DNA of 47,893 nucleotides from Streptomyces albus subsp. albus (GCF_000719865.1 NZ_JOID01000037.1:1-47893); one strand, 5' to 3'; counted from the stretch's first letter, positions 35,193-43,810 are shown. The notes: generated by a model from the letters alone, not told the origin. Translations and numbers: made by a program.

Positions 35193-36104
35193 GTGAAGAG
35201 AAGAAGCCCGCTGACGGCCCTGCTCGCGGCCCTGCTGTCGCTGTCCTTCGCCACCGCCGCCGCGCCGGCCACCGCCGACCCGGGCTCCGGCCACGGGCAC
35301 CGTCACGGCCGCGGCCACGGCCATGGCCATGGCCACGAGCACGAGCACGAGCACGGGAAGGGCCATGGGAAGGGCCACGGCTACGGCCACCACCACTCGG
35401 GGAGCACCTGCGCGGACGACGCGACGCTGCTGTTCTGCGAGGACTTCGAGTCCCTGCCGCCGGGCGAGGCCGAGAGCCCCCACTGGCGGACCGACACCGA
35501 GAACGGCACGCTGACCGTTGAACCGCATCCGACGGGGCACCCGGCCGGGCAGTATCTGCGCGTCCGCACCGAGGGCAACGGCAAGGCGTTCCTCGCGGTC
35601 ACGGACCTGGCGCCGCCCGGCAACAGCTTCTGGGGCCGGGTCCGGCTGCGCGTCGCGGCCTTCCCCACCGCCCCGGACTGGGCGCACTGGACGATGGTCG
35701 AGGCGACCGGCCGCGGCCCCGGCTACATCCGCCCGCTCGGCGGCCAGTACGTGCCCTCCGCCGGAAAGAACCTGTGGGGGGTCGGCTCCGACGGCGGCCC
35801 GACCGGCGACTGGACGGCCTGGCAGGAGTCGGCCCCGGCGCGAGCAGGGGCCTGGAGTTGCGTGGAGTGGCGGATGGACGCCTCGGACAACCGCATCGAG
35901 GTGTGGTTCGACGGCGAGCCGCAGCCCGATCTCACCGTCGACACCCGCGACCACGGGGGCGCCGACGTGGACTTCGTCTTCCCGGAGTTCGACACGGTGA
36001 AGTTCGGCTGGCAGCTCTACCAGGGCAACCCGTCGCCGGCGGACTACGACGTGCGGATGGACGACCTCGCCCTCGGCACGGAACGCGTCGGCTGCGACGG
36101 CTGA
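35193..36104 (+). CDS. Secreted Cip1-like protein with His-rich linker
   Basis: 303 residues. Signal peptide 1-28 (ends APATA), then a linker (about 33-69) with some eighteen histidines in HGH/HEH/HGK repeats, then a domain from about residue 72. That domain resembles Cip1 of Trichoderma reesei, whose core is a jelly roll related to polysaccharide lyases: CEDFESLPPGE at the start, WSCVEWRMDASDNRIEVWFD, VKFGWQLYQGN and a closing LALGTERVGC. Homologues are known in streptomycetes. The GTG at 35193 follows GAGGAG. The role is probably extracellular carbohydrate binding or cleavage; catalytic activity is unproven for Cip1 itself. The His tract may bind metal. Confidence 0.82.
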   Translation: MKRRSPLTALLAALLSLSFATAAAPATADPGSGHGHRHGRGHGHGHGHEHEHEHGKGHGKGHGYGHHHSGSTCADDATLLFCEDFESLPPGEAESPHWRTDTENGTLTVEPHPTGHPAGQYLRVRTEGNGKAFLAVTDLAPPGNSFWGRVRLRVAAFPTAPDWAHWTMVEATGRGPGYIRPLGGQYVPSAGKNLWGVGSDGGPTGDWTAWQESAPARAGAWSCVEWRMDASDNRIEVWFDGEPQPDLTVDTRDHGGADVDFVFPEFDTVKFGWQLYQGNPSPADYDVRMDDLALGTERVGCDG

Positions 36105-36167
36105 CCCGGCCCGGCGACCGGCCGCGACCGGCGTCCACCGGCCTCCGCCACCCGCCTCCCCGGCCCG

Positions 36168-39100
36168 TCACTGGATCTGGCGGCGGACCAGCTCGTGGAA
36201 GAGGCCGGTGGTGTCGGCGAGCAGCTCCGCGGGGCGGCCCTGCTGCACCACGCGGCCCTCCGCCATGACGACGACCCGGTCGGCGTCCATGACGGTGGAG
36301 AGCCGGTGGGCGATGACGACGCGGCTGGCGTTGAGTTCGCGGGTGCTCTCCGTGACGATGCGCTGGGTCTCGTTGTCCAGCGCGCTGGTCGCCTCGTCGA
36401 AGAAGAGAATCCGGGGCCGGCGGATCAGGGCCTGGGAGATCATCAGCCGCTGCCGCTGCCCGCCGGAGACGGTGCCGCCGCCGTCGGAGAGCACGGTGTG
36501 CATGCCCATCGGCATCCGCTGGATGTCCTCGGCGAGCCCGGCGAGCCGGGCGGCCTCCCACGCCTCCTCCAGGGAGAAGTTCTCGGCGCCGCGGATGCAG
36601 TCGAGGATCGAGCCGGAGAACGGCTGCGCGTTCTGCAGGACGACACCGCACTGCCGGCGGACGGCGGCCTGGTCGAGGGCGGCCAGGTCCTGGCCGTCGA
36701 AGAGGACCTCGCCGGAGGCGGGCCGGTCGAAACCGATGAGCAGCCGCAGCAGTGTGGACTTGCCGCAGCCGCTCGCGCCGACGACGGCGACGAACTCGCC
36801 CGGCTCCACCCGAAAGGAGACGTCGTCCAGGACGAGCGGCCCGTCCTCGGTGTAGCGGAAGGAGAGCTGCCGGGCCTCGATGGCGCCGGAGAGCTCCCCG
36901 GGCCGGGTCGAGCCGCCGCGGACCTCGGGCAGCTCCCGGAAGACCGGCCGGACCTGTTCGAACATCGGCAGCACGGCGGCGGCGGAGATCAGCGCGCCGG
37001 TCAGCTGGGTGACCGAGCTGAGCATCATCGTCACGGCCGTGTTGAAGGTGAGGAAACCGCTCGGGGAGAGGGCGCCGCGGGCCGGCCCGGCGAGCAGCAT
37101 GAACATGACGAGGGTGCAGAGCGGCAGGTAGACCGCGTTGAGGACGGTGATGAGGTTCTTGATCCGGCCGACGCGCTGCTGGAGTTCGCGGCTGCGGGCG
37201 AACTCGCGCGCCCAGGCCGCGTAAGCGAAGCTCTCGGCGGCGGCGACGCGCAGCTTGGGGAGCCCGCGCAGGGTCTGGAACGCCTGGTTGTTCAGCTTGT
37301 TGCCGAGCACGACCAGCCGCCGCTGCCAGCGCAGCTGCCACAGCCCCAGGCCGAGGAAGAGCGCGGCGATGACGAGGAGCATGGCGACGGCCACCAGCGC
37401 CAGCTGGACGCTGAACAGCAGCAGGAGCACGAGGTTGACGGCACCGACCGTGCCGGCCTGGACGAGCACCGTGCTGATCCCGGACAGCACCTTGCGGATG
37501 GAGCTGATGCCCATCGCCGCGCTCGCCAGCTCGCCGGTGGAGCGCTGGGCGAAGAAGCGGGTCGGCAGCCGCAGCAGCCGGTCCCAGACGGCGGGTTGCA
37601 GGGTGGCCTCGACGCGGCCCTCCATGCGGAGGATGGCGGTGTTCTGCAGCAGCATGAACGCGGCGGCGACCACCGCGGTGACGATCAGCGCCAGGGAGAC
37701 CTGGACGATCAGGCCGGTCTCGGCGGCCGGGACGTACACGCCGAGGACCTGTCCGGTGGCGATCGGCACCAGCGCGCCCAGGCCCACGGCGACGAGGCCG
37801 CCCAGCGCCAGGTGGCGCAGGTCGGCGCGGGTGCCGCGGAGGCTGAAGAGCAGCAGCCGCCAGGCGGGCAGGGGCTCGTCGGGCAGCGGCCGGTAGAACA
37901 TGACGGCGCGCTCGTCGAACTCGGCGGCGTTGTCCTTGCCGACGCGCCACCGCTCGCCGCTCGCCGGGTCCACGGCCTCGTAGCGGCCGCGCCGCCACAG
38001 CAGCGCCACCGGCTCGCCGTCCTCGGACCAGTAGCCCACGAGGGGGCCGGAGTTGTCGCGCCACCAGCTCCCGGTGAGGCGGACGTCGCGGGTGCGGAAG
38101 CCGGAGCTGAGCGCGACGCGTTCCACGGGATCGAGCCTGCCGCCGGACGCCCCGCCGGTGTCGGGGTCGGTCACGGGGATGCGGGCCGCCGCGGCGACCT
38201 TGCGGCAGACGGCGAGGGCGGCGTCGTCGGTGCCGGCGGCCGTGCCGGACGGGGCTCCGCGGCGGCGCGGCCGGCCGATGGAGTTCAGCAGCGCCTGGTC
38301 CGCGCGTTCCCGTTCGGCCTCGCCGGCCTGGATGCCGGCGGCGGTGCGGTCCTCGTGGGCGCGCTCCAGCCGTTCGATCCAGCGGTCCAGGGCGGACAGC
38401 AGGCGGGTCTGCTGGTTGACCATGTCCTGCCACAGCGCACCGTCGATGAGCAGGTCGGCGGCGGTGTCCGCGCCGTAGGCGGAGCCGTACTGGACGCTGC
38501 CGGGGGCCATGGACATCCACAGGATGTTCTCGTCGCCGGTCCCGGCGGCGTCGTTCGCGGCGCTCGCCCCGAGGCCGTCGTCCGGGGCGTCCTCGTCGGA
38601 GGGGCCTCGGGTCAGGTGCTGGCCGTCGAAGGGGGCTTCGAAGAGGACGCGGAGGCTGCGTCCGTAGCCGCGGGCGAAGGCGTCGTCCAGAGGGGTGAGG
38701 ACCGGTTCGTGGGCCGGGTGCGTCCACGGGGTGCCGTACGGGTCGGGCGCGCCGTACGGGCCGCCGCCCTGCCCGCCGTACGGGTCGGCGTACGGGTCCG
38801 GGTACGCCTCGCCATGTGCGCCGCCGGACAGCGGGTCGTGCCCGCCGTACCGCTCGTACTGGTCGTAGTGCTCGCCGGGGTGTCCGTACTGGCCGTAACC
38901 GCCGTAGGGGCTGTACGGGTCGTGCGCCGCGTACGGTTCCGGCCCGGGGCGGTGCAGCTCGCGGAGCTGGATGCGGCGCAGCGCGCAGTCCTGGAGCGGC
39001 CGGCCGACGAGGGTGTGGCGCGGGCCCTCGACGGGTCCGAGCAGCAGGGTGCCGGTCTCCAGCCGGCCGAGGAAGTGCCAGTGGCCCTGCCGGCCGGCGT

Positions 39101-39485
39101 CGACGGCGAAGAGGTCCATGGCCCCGGCGGTGACCAGCCACAGCACCTGCGGGCCTTCGAGGCCGAGGCTGCGGGCGGCGGTGCGGTCGACGGGGGTGCC
39201 GAGGCCGCCCAGGGCGGCGACGACCACGTCGGCGGAGGAGGCGGCGGCCGCCGGGCCGGCTGCGGGTGTCCCGGGGGCCGCCCCGTAGGCGTCGCCGGTC
39301 CCGTAGTCACCGGTCCCGTAGTCACCGTTCGCGTAGTCACCGGCCGCGTACCCGTCGCCGGTCCCGTACGCGTCGGCGCCGTAGCCGCCGGTTCCGGCGG
39401 TGCCGGGGACGGGGGCCGGGACGGCGCCGGTGGTGGTGAGGGCGGAGCCCTCGGAGGAGGAGTGGGAGGGGTGGGGGGATGACAT
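36168..39485 (-). CDS. NHLP/NHLM-type peptide export ABC transporter, second permease/ATPase
   Basis: 1105 residues. The C-terminal half is an ABC exporter: membrane helices at about 540-830 and an ATPase with Walker A GASGCGKST (about 902), signature VSGGQRQRL (about 1007) and Walker B ILFFDEATSALD (about 1028). The N-terminal half has no peptidase domain. It contains a first Tyr/Gly/Asp-rich tract (about 35-75), a segment LWLVTAGAMDLFAVDAGRQG characteristic of this subfamily, and a second Tyr/Gly/Pro tract (about 190-265). It probably works as a heterodimer with the next gene upstream. The ATG is one base after that gene's TGA. Confidence 0.93.
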   Translation of the reverse strand: MSSPHPSHSSSEGSALTTTGAVPAPVPGTAGTGGYGADAYGTGDGYAAGDYANGDYGTGDYGTGDAYGAAPGTPAAGPAAAASSADVVVAALGGLGTPVDRTAARSLGLEGPQVLWLVTAGAMDLFAVDAGRQGHWHFLGRLETGTLLLGPVEGPRHTLVGRPLQDCALRRIQLRELHRPGPEPYAAHDPYSPYGGYGQYGHPGEHYDQYERYGGHDPLSGGAHGEAYPDPYADPYGGQGGGPYGAPDPYGTPWTHPAHEPVLTPLDDAFARGYGRSLRVLFEAPFDGQHLTRGPSDEDAPDDGLGASAANDAAGTGDENILWMSMAPGSVQYGSAYGADTAADLLIDGALWQDMVNQQTRLLSALDRWIERLERAHEDRTAAGIQAGEAERERADQALLNSIGRPRRRGAPSGTAAGTDDAALAVCRKVAAAARIPVTDPDTGGASGGRLDPVERVALSSGFRTRDVRLTGSWWRDNSGPLVGYWSEDGEPVALLWRRGRYEAVDPASGERWRVGKDNAAEFDERAVMFYRPLPDEPLPAWRLLLFSLRGTRADLRHLALGGLVAVGLGALVPIATGQVLGVYVPAAETGLIVQVSLALIVTAVVAAAFMLLQNTAILRMEGRVEATLQPAVWDRLLRLPTRFFAQRSTGELASAAMGISSIRKVLSGISTVLVQAGTVGAVNLVLLLLFSVQLALVAVAMLLVIAALFLGLGLWQLRWQRRLVVLGNKLNNQAFQTLRGLPKLRVAAAESFAYAAWAREFARSRELQQRVGRIKNLITVLNAVYLPLCTLVMFMLLAGPARGALSPSGFLTFNTAVTMMLSSVTQLTGALISAAAVLPMFEQVRPVFRELPEVRGGSTRPGELSGAIEARQLSFRYTEDGPLVLDDVSFRVEPGEFVAVVGASGCGKSTLLRLLIGFDRPASGEVLFDGQDLAALDQAAVRRQCGVVLQNAQPFSGSILDCIRGAENFSLEEAWEAARLAGLAEDIQRMPMGMHTVLSDGGGTVSGGQRQRLMISQALIRRPRILFFDEATSALDNETQRIVTESTRELNASRVVIAHRLSTVMDADRVVVMAEGRVVQQGRPAELLADTTGLFHELVRRQIQ

Positions 39486-39486
39486 G

Positions 39487-41979
39487 TCAGTGCTCCCTGA
39501 CCAGGGCGGCGTAGGCCCCGCCGGCGGCGGCCAGCTCCTCGTGCCGGCCGCGCTCCACGACGGTGCCGCGGTCGAGGACGACGATCTCGTCGCTGTCCCG
39601 CACGGTGCTCAGCCGGTGCGCGATGACGACGCAGGCGCAGCCGCGCCGCCGCAGATTGTCGATGATGACCTGTTCGGTCTCGGCGTCGAGGGCGCTGGTC
39701 ACCTCGTCGAGGACGAGGACGCTGGGGCGGCGGACGAGCGCGCGGGCGATCTCCAGCCGCTGCCGCTGCCCGCCGGAGAAGTTGCGGCCGTCCTGCTCGA
39801 CGCGGCTGTGGATGCCGCCGGGGCGGCGGGCGACGATGTCGTACACCGCGGCGTCCTTGAGCGCCGCGACGACGGCCTCCTCCGGGATGGAGGGGTCCCA
39901 GAGGGCCACGTTGTCGCGGACGGTCCCCTCGAAGAGGAAGACGTCCTGGTCGACGAAGGAGACGGAGGCGGACAGCGCGCTGCGCGGGATCTCGTCCAGC
40001 CGCCGCCCGTCGATGCGGATGACGCCCTCCCACGGCCGGTAGAGGCCGGAGATCAGCCGGGAGACGGTGGACTTGCCGCTGCCGGAGCCGCCGACGAGGG
40101 CGACCTGGCGGCCCGGTCCGACGTCGAGCGAGAAGCCGCTCAGCAGCGGCTTGTCGAGCGGGCTGTAGCCGAAGGTGACGTTCTCCAGGGTGACGTGGCC
40201 GCGCAGCCGCTTGGTGCTGGCGGGCGGTTCGCGCCGGGTGTAGAGGGTGTCGGCGGGGAAGCTCTCGACGTCCTTGAGGCGGGCCACGTCGGCCGCGAAG
40301 TCCTGGAGCCGGCCGGCGACGCCGTTGAGCCGGGTGAGGGGGGCGGTGAAGTTGGTGACCAGGGCCTGGAAGGCGACGAGCAGGCCGATGGAGACGGCGC
40401 CCTCCACGGCCCGCTGCCCGCCGATGAGGAGGATCAGCGCGCTGTTGAGGGTGGCGAGGGTGGGGGCGACGACGGCCAGGAAGGCGCTGGGCACGCCGAG
40501 CCGCTGCTGGGTGTCGAGGGTGGTGGCGTGCTGCCCGGCCCAGCGACGGAACCAGCCGTTCTCGCCGCCGGTGGCCTTCATGGTCTCGATCAGCTGGAGG
40601 CCGCTGTACGAGGTGTTGGTGAGCCGGGCGCTGTCGGCGCGCAGTTTCTGGGTGCCGACGGAGCGCAGATGCATCACGACGCGCAGGGCGACCACGTTGA
40701 GCAGGGCGATGCCGATGCCGACGACCGTGAGCTGCGGGTCGTAGGCCCACAGCAGGACGGCGTAGAGCACCACGACGACCACGTCGACGCCGGCGGCGGC
40801 GAGGTCCCGGGCCAGGGTTTCGGCGACGGTGTCGTTGGACTGCAGCCGCTGGACGAGGTCGGCCGGGTTGCGCTGGGAGTAGAAGGTGACCGGCAGCCGG
40901 AGGAGGTGGCGCAGGAAGCGGGCGCTGCTGAGGGTGGAGGAGATGATGCGCCCGCGCAGCAGGTTGGCCTGCTGCAGTCCGGTGAGGACGGCGGTGAGGA
41001 CCACCATCGTGCCCATGGCGGCGAAGAGGACCCCGAGCAGCGAGGTCTGCTCCCCGAAAAGGAACATGTCGATATAGGTACGACTGAGGGCGGGGACGGT
41101 GGCACCGACGAGGACGAGCAGGAAGCTCGCGGTGAGCGCGGCCAGCAGGGTGCCGCTGGTGCCGCGGAGCCGGACGGGCATGGCGCCGAGGACGCCCGGC
41201 CTGCGGCCGCCGCGGCGGAACCGCTCGCCGGGTTCGAAGACGAGGACGACGCCGGTGAAGCTGGTGTCGAAGTCCTCCATGGAGACGTAACGGCGGCCGC
41301 GGGCCGGGTCGTTGATGCGGACCATGCGGCGGCCGAAGCGGCGCACCGTCCCCTCGTAGACCACGTAGTGGTTGAACTCCCAGAAGAGGATGGCCGGGGC
41401 CCGCACCTCGGCGAGGGCCGCGGGCTCCATCTGCATGCCCTTGGCGTCGAGGCCGTAACTCCGGGCCGCCTTCAGGAGGTTGCTGGCACGGGAGCCGTCG
41501 CGGGACACGCCGCAGGCGATGCGCAGCTCCTCCAGGGGGACGTGCTTGCCGTGGTGGCCGAGCACCATGGCCAGGGAGGCGGCGCCGCACTCCACGGCCT
41601 CCATCTGGAGGACGACGGGGCTGCGGACGCTCTTGGGCGCGCGCGTCCGCTGCTTCTTCCCGGCGCCCCGGGGCTGCCTGCGGTCCCCGCCGCCGCGTCC
41701 CCGCGGCGGCGCCGCTCGGCGGGCGCGGTCCGCGCGGCGGCGGCCGTCGGCGGCCGGGCGGCGCCGGCCATGGCCGGGGAGCCGGTCCCCGGGGGCGGGG
41801 CCGGTGGCCGTCTCGCCGGAGGACCGGGGGGACGGGGCGGCGGGCGCGGCCTGCGCGGCGGGCGCCGGCTCCTGGCCGGGGGCGGGTGTCCCGGCGGGTG
41901 TCCCGGCGGTCGGTGCGGGAAGGGGCTCGGCGGGGGCCGGCGGTCCGGCCGCCGGTCCGGTCTCGTACGGGGTGTTCAC
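39487..41979 (-). CDS. NHLP/NHLM-type C39 peptidase / ABC transporter
   Basis: 830 residues. Residues about 120-245 are a C39 peptidase (VVLQMEAVECGAASLAMVLG with C131; H204 in EFNHYVVYEG; D224 in INDPARG) that cleaves after double-glycine leaders. Membrane helices span about 280-560. The ATPase has Walker A GGSGSGKST (about 630), signature FSGGQRQRL (about 730) and Walker B VLVLDEVTSALD (about 750). About 115 disordered Pro/Ala/Arg residues precede the peptidase, unusual for the family. The start overlaps the adaptor stop (ATGA); the stop is one base from the second ABC gene. It should process and export the peptide encoded at 43014-43220. Confidence 0.95.
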   Translation of the reverse strand: MNTPYETGPAAGPPAPAEPLPAPTAGTPAGTPAPGQEPAPAAQAAPAAPSPRSSGETATGPAPGDRLPGHGRRRPAADGRRRADRARRAAPPRGRGGGDRRQPRGAGKKQRTRAPKSVRSPVVLQMEAVECGAASLAMVLGHHGKHVPLEELRIACGVSRDGSRASNLLKAARSYGLDAKGMQMEPAALAEVRAPAILFWEFNHYVVYEGTVRRFGRRMVRINDPARGRRYVSMEDFDTSFTGVVLVFEPGERFRRGGRRPGVLGAMPVRLRGTSGTLLAALTASFLLVLVGATVPALSRTYIDMFLFGEQTSLLGVLFAAMGTMVVLTAVLTGLQQANLLRGRIISSTLSSARFLRHLLRLPVTFYSQRNPADLVQRLQSNDTVAETLARDLAAAGVDVVVVVLYAVLLWAYDPQLTVVGIGIALLNVVALRVVMHLRSVGTQKLRADSARLTNTSYSGLQLIETMKATGGENGWFRRWAGQHATTLDTQQRLGVPSAFLAVVAPTLATLNSALILLIGGQRAVEGAVSIGLLVAFQALVTNFTAPLTRLNGVAGRLQDFAADVARLKDVESFPADTLYTRREPPASTKRLRGHVTLENVTFGYSPLDKPLLSGFSLDVGPGRQVALVGGSGSGKSTVSRLISGLYRPWEGVIRIDGRRLDEIPRSALSASVSFVDQDVFLFEGTVRDNVALWDPSIPEEAVVAALKDAAVYDIVARRPGGIHSRVEQDGRNFSGGQRQRLEIARALVRRPSVLVLDEVTSALDAETEQVIIDNLRRRGCACVVIAHRLSTVRDSDEIVVLDRGTVVERGRHEELAAAGGAYAALVREH

Positions 41980-42782
41980 GGCAGCAGCCAGTCGATGGGA
42001 CGCTCGGCGGTGAGATGGATGGCACCGCTCACGGGGGTGGTGGACTCGATCCGGAACGGCGGGCCGTCCTTCCGCGACCAGGCGTAGCCGGACGGGGTTC
42101 CGGCGGACCGCTCCAGCTCGACGAGGACGGCCACGGCCGGCCCGTCGGCGGAGAACCGCTCGGCCAGTTCGGCGCTGCCGAGGAAGCCCGCGATGCGCTG
42201 CGCGGTCTGCGGCACCCGGCCGACGGTCTTGACGCGCCCCTTCAGCACACCGAACTGCTGCGCGGGCGCGGACTGGACGGTGAGGTCGACGCGGGCGCCC
42301 ACCGGCACGGGTGAGCCCTTGCCGCCGGGGACGTAGAGCATGGCCACCAGCGGCTCATCGGGATCCTTGACGCGTTCGACGGTCGCCACCTGCGCGCCTG
42401 GGGTGATGACCGAGCCGGTCTCGGCGACGAGCGAGGTGACCCGGCCCGCCTCCAGGGTGCGGACGGCGCGGGTGCCCTGCTCCGTACTGACGGCCAGCAC
42501 GGGGGCCTTGGCGGGGAGGCTGTCGCCCTCGCGGGCGAGGACCTCGGTCACCTGTCCGGCGAAGGGACTCTGCAGGACGTAGCTGCCCCCGGCGCGGGTG
42601 AGGACTCCGGGCGATTCCAGCCGGGACGACACCGAGCCGGTCACGGCCCAGAAGGCGGCCCCCGCCATCACGAGGAGCGTGATCACGAGCACGAGCAGGC
42701 CCTGGGGCCGTGCGAAGCGCACCGGGATGTCCAGCTCCTCGGGTGACTGCAGCTTGGACAGCGCCTTCTGGCGGAACTGCAC
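41976..42782 (-). CDS. HlyD-like membrane fusion protein of the NHLM peptide export system
   Basis: 268 residues. The start (MQFRQKALSKLQSPEELDIP) is typical of the NHLM secretion adaptor. One membrane helix lies at about 28-50 (LLVLVITLLVMAGAAFW). The biotinyl-lipoyl-like halves (SPFAGQVTEVLAREGDSLPA; GRVTSLVAETGSVITPGAQV) follow, then VGARVDLTVQSAPAQQFGV. There is no long coiled-coil hairpin, as expected without an outer membrane. First gene of the export operon, overlapping the peptidase-ABC gene by 4 bp. Confidence 0.92.
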   Translation of the reverse strand: MQFRQKALSKLQSPEELDIPVRFARPQGLLVLVITLLVMAGAAFWAVTGSVSSRLESPGVLTRAGGSYVLQSPFAGQVTEVLAREGDSLPAKAPVLAVSTEQGTRAVRTLEAGRVTSLVAETGSVITPGAQVATVERVKDPDEPLVAMLYVPGGKGSPVPVGARVDLTVQSAPAQQFGVLKGRVKTVGRVPQTAQRIAGFLGSAELAERFSADGPAVAVLVELERSAGTPSGYAWSRKDGPPFRIESTTPVSGAIHLTAERPIDWLLP

Positions 42783-42899
42783 GGTCTTTCATCCCTCGCC
42801 TGCGACGACGCCGGACGTTCCGACGCGATGGCGCACGACCGTAACATGGCCGCCGAGCTGCGGAGATGGCAGCCGGAGGCCGCCCGGCCGACAGCATGC

Positions 42900-42932
42900 A
42901 TGGGCCCCGGAAAGGGGAATTCCGGGGCCCAT
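42900..42932 (-). terminator. Hairpin between precursor gene and export operon
   Basis: ATGGGCCCCGGA and TCCGGGGCCCAT form a perfect 12-bp stem with a 9-nt loop, in the 231-bp space between the peptide gene and the adaptor gene. It could let the abundant peptide message end here while some transcription reads on into the transporter genes. It is symmetric, so it could act on either strand. Confidence 0.7.
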
Positions 42933-43013
42933 GGTCAACCCTTTCCGGTCTCAGCCAAACCGGGGGGTTGTGAAACGCTCCGGCCGGTCAGGGCCGGACA
43001 GCGGACGTCCGGA

Positions 43014-43220
43014 TCAGAGACCCGCGACGAGGCCGGTGACCTGGCTGGTGGGCAGGCCGGTGACGTCCTGCACGAGACCCAGGCCCTCGGAGAGCGGGGC
43101 GACGGAGTCGACGGCGCCCAGAACCGGGGCGACGTTGACGCCGATGCCGCCGGACACGGCGTCCAGGGCGGCGTCGTCGATCTCGCGGGTCTCGACCTGG
43201 GGGGTGAAGTCGTTGCGCAC
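43014..43220 (-). CDS. Double-glycine leader peptide, Cys-free, probable substrate of the NHLM exporter
   Basis: 68 residues. The leader (about 1-25) ends EIDDAALDAVSGG, matching double-glycine leaders cut by C39 peptidases. The predicted 43-residue core starts IGVNVAPVLGAVDSVAP and ends VTGLPTSQVTGLVAGL. It has no Cys, Lys, Arg or aromatic residue, only three acidic residues, and is rich in Val, Leu, Gly and Ala. Without Cys it cannot be a lanthipeptide, even if homologues carry such labels. GTG at 43220 follows GAAGGGAAG. It lies just upstream of the export operon, separated by a hairpin. No tailoring enzyme is nearby. Function unknown; an unmodified surface-active or signalling peptide is possible. 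Confidence 0.85.
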   Translation of the reverse strand: MRNDFTPQVETREIDDAALDAVSGGIGVNVAPVLGAVDSVAPLSEGLGLVQDVTGLPTSQVTGLVAGL

Positions 43221-43810
43221 TTGGGCTTCCCTTCGATTTCTGCTGGGTATTTCTGCATCGCACCGGCCGGTTCAAGGGGGACGAAAACCGACCGATTTGA
43301 TGGGGCGTCAAGCTGCCCCTCAACCCGGGAACCATTTTTCAACAGCTTCCGCGTACCGCCAGATGAAAGCACGTCACGCGGTCGGCGGGCCAGCCGCGGC
43401 GGCCGTCGCCCCGGGCCCGCCGGCGGGGAAGCGCCGCAGGTCGGGCACGGCATGGTGACGGCTTCTTCACAAGGTCCACTGTCCGGTCACCCGCCCCGGG
43501 CAGTCCGGCGGTACCAAACCGGACTGAACGCCTCCGGTGGGGGCGGGGATTCGGGGAAAACCGTTTCCACACTCCGTCCTGTGCCGCTTCTGCGAAAACG
43601 ATGTGCAGGACCGGCCGAATGCGACATGGCCCGACAAGAGAACCCGCGAAGGAAGCCCGGGAGCGCCGCTTTTCCCTGCCGCGCCGTTTGTATCGGGCAT
43701 GTCCGGTGGGCCCCGCATTACCTGCGGTATGCGGCAAGCGGCCCTTTCCGCCGATTGGTCACGGCCTTCCGGTACGGGAACCCGCCGCGGCCGCGCTCCC
43801 CCGCCCGCCG
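43221..43810. promoter_or_regulatory. Promoter region of the peptide gene and 3' flank of the S8 protease gene
   Basis: 590 bp, GC lower than its surroundings near 43221-43380 and 43500-43700. On the minus strand TTGAAC, 17 bp, GAAATA (about 43272-43244) is a weak promoter candidate before the peptide gene; TTGACG occurs further upstream. An interrupted inverted repeat TTGATGGGGC...GCCCCTCAA lies at about 43297-43323. No second peptide gene was recognised. Confidence 0.4.

Noticed and set aside
36195..39482. A 1095-codon plus-strand frame opposite the second ABC transporter
   Set aside because: It mirrors the transporter gene exactly and is composed of Gly/Ala/Asp/Glu/Val-rich translation with no motif; the minus strand has all ABC motifs.
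43014..43220. Peptide as a type A2 lanthipeptide precursor
   Set aside because: The core has no cysteine and no LanM, LanB or LanC gene is in the window, so lanthionine rings cannot form.
43467..43718. Second small peptide gene of 83 residues upstream of the double-glycine peptide
   Set aside because: No ribosome binding site, no leader motif, and composition like non-coding sequence.
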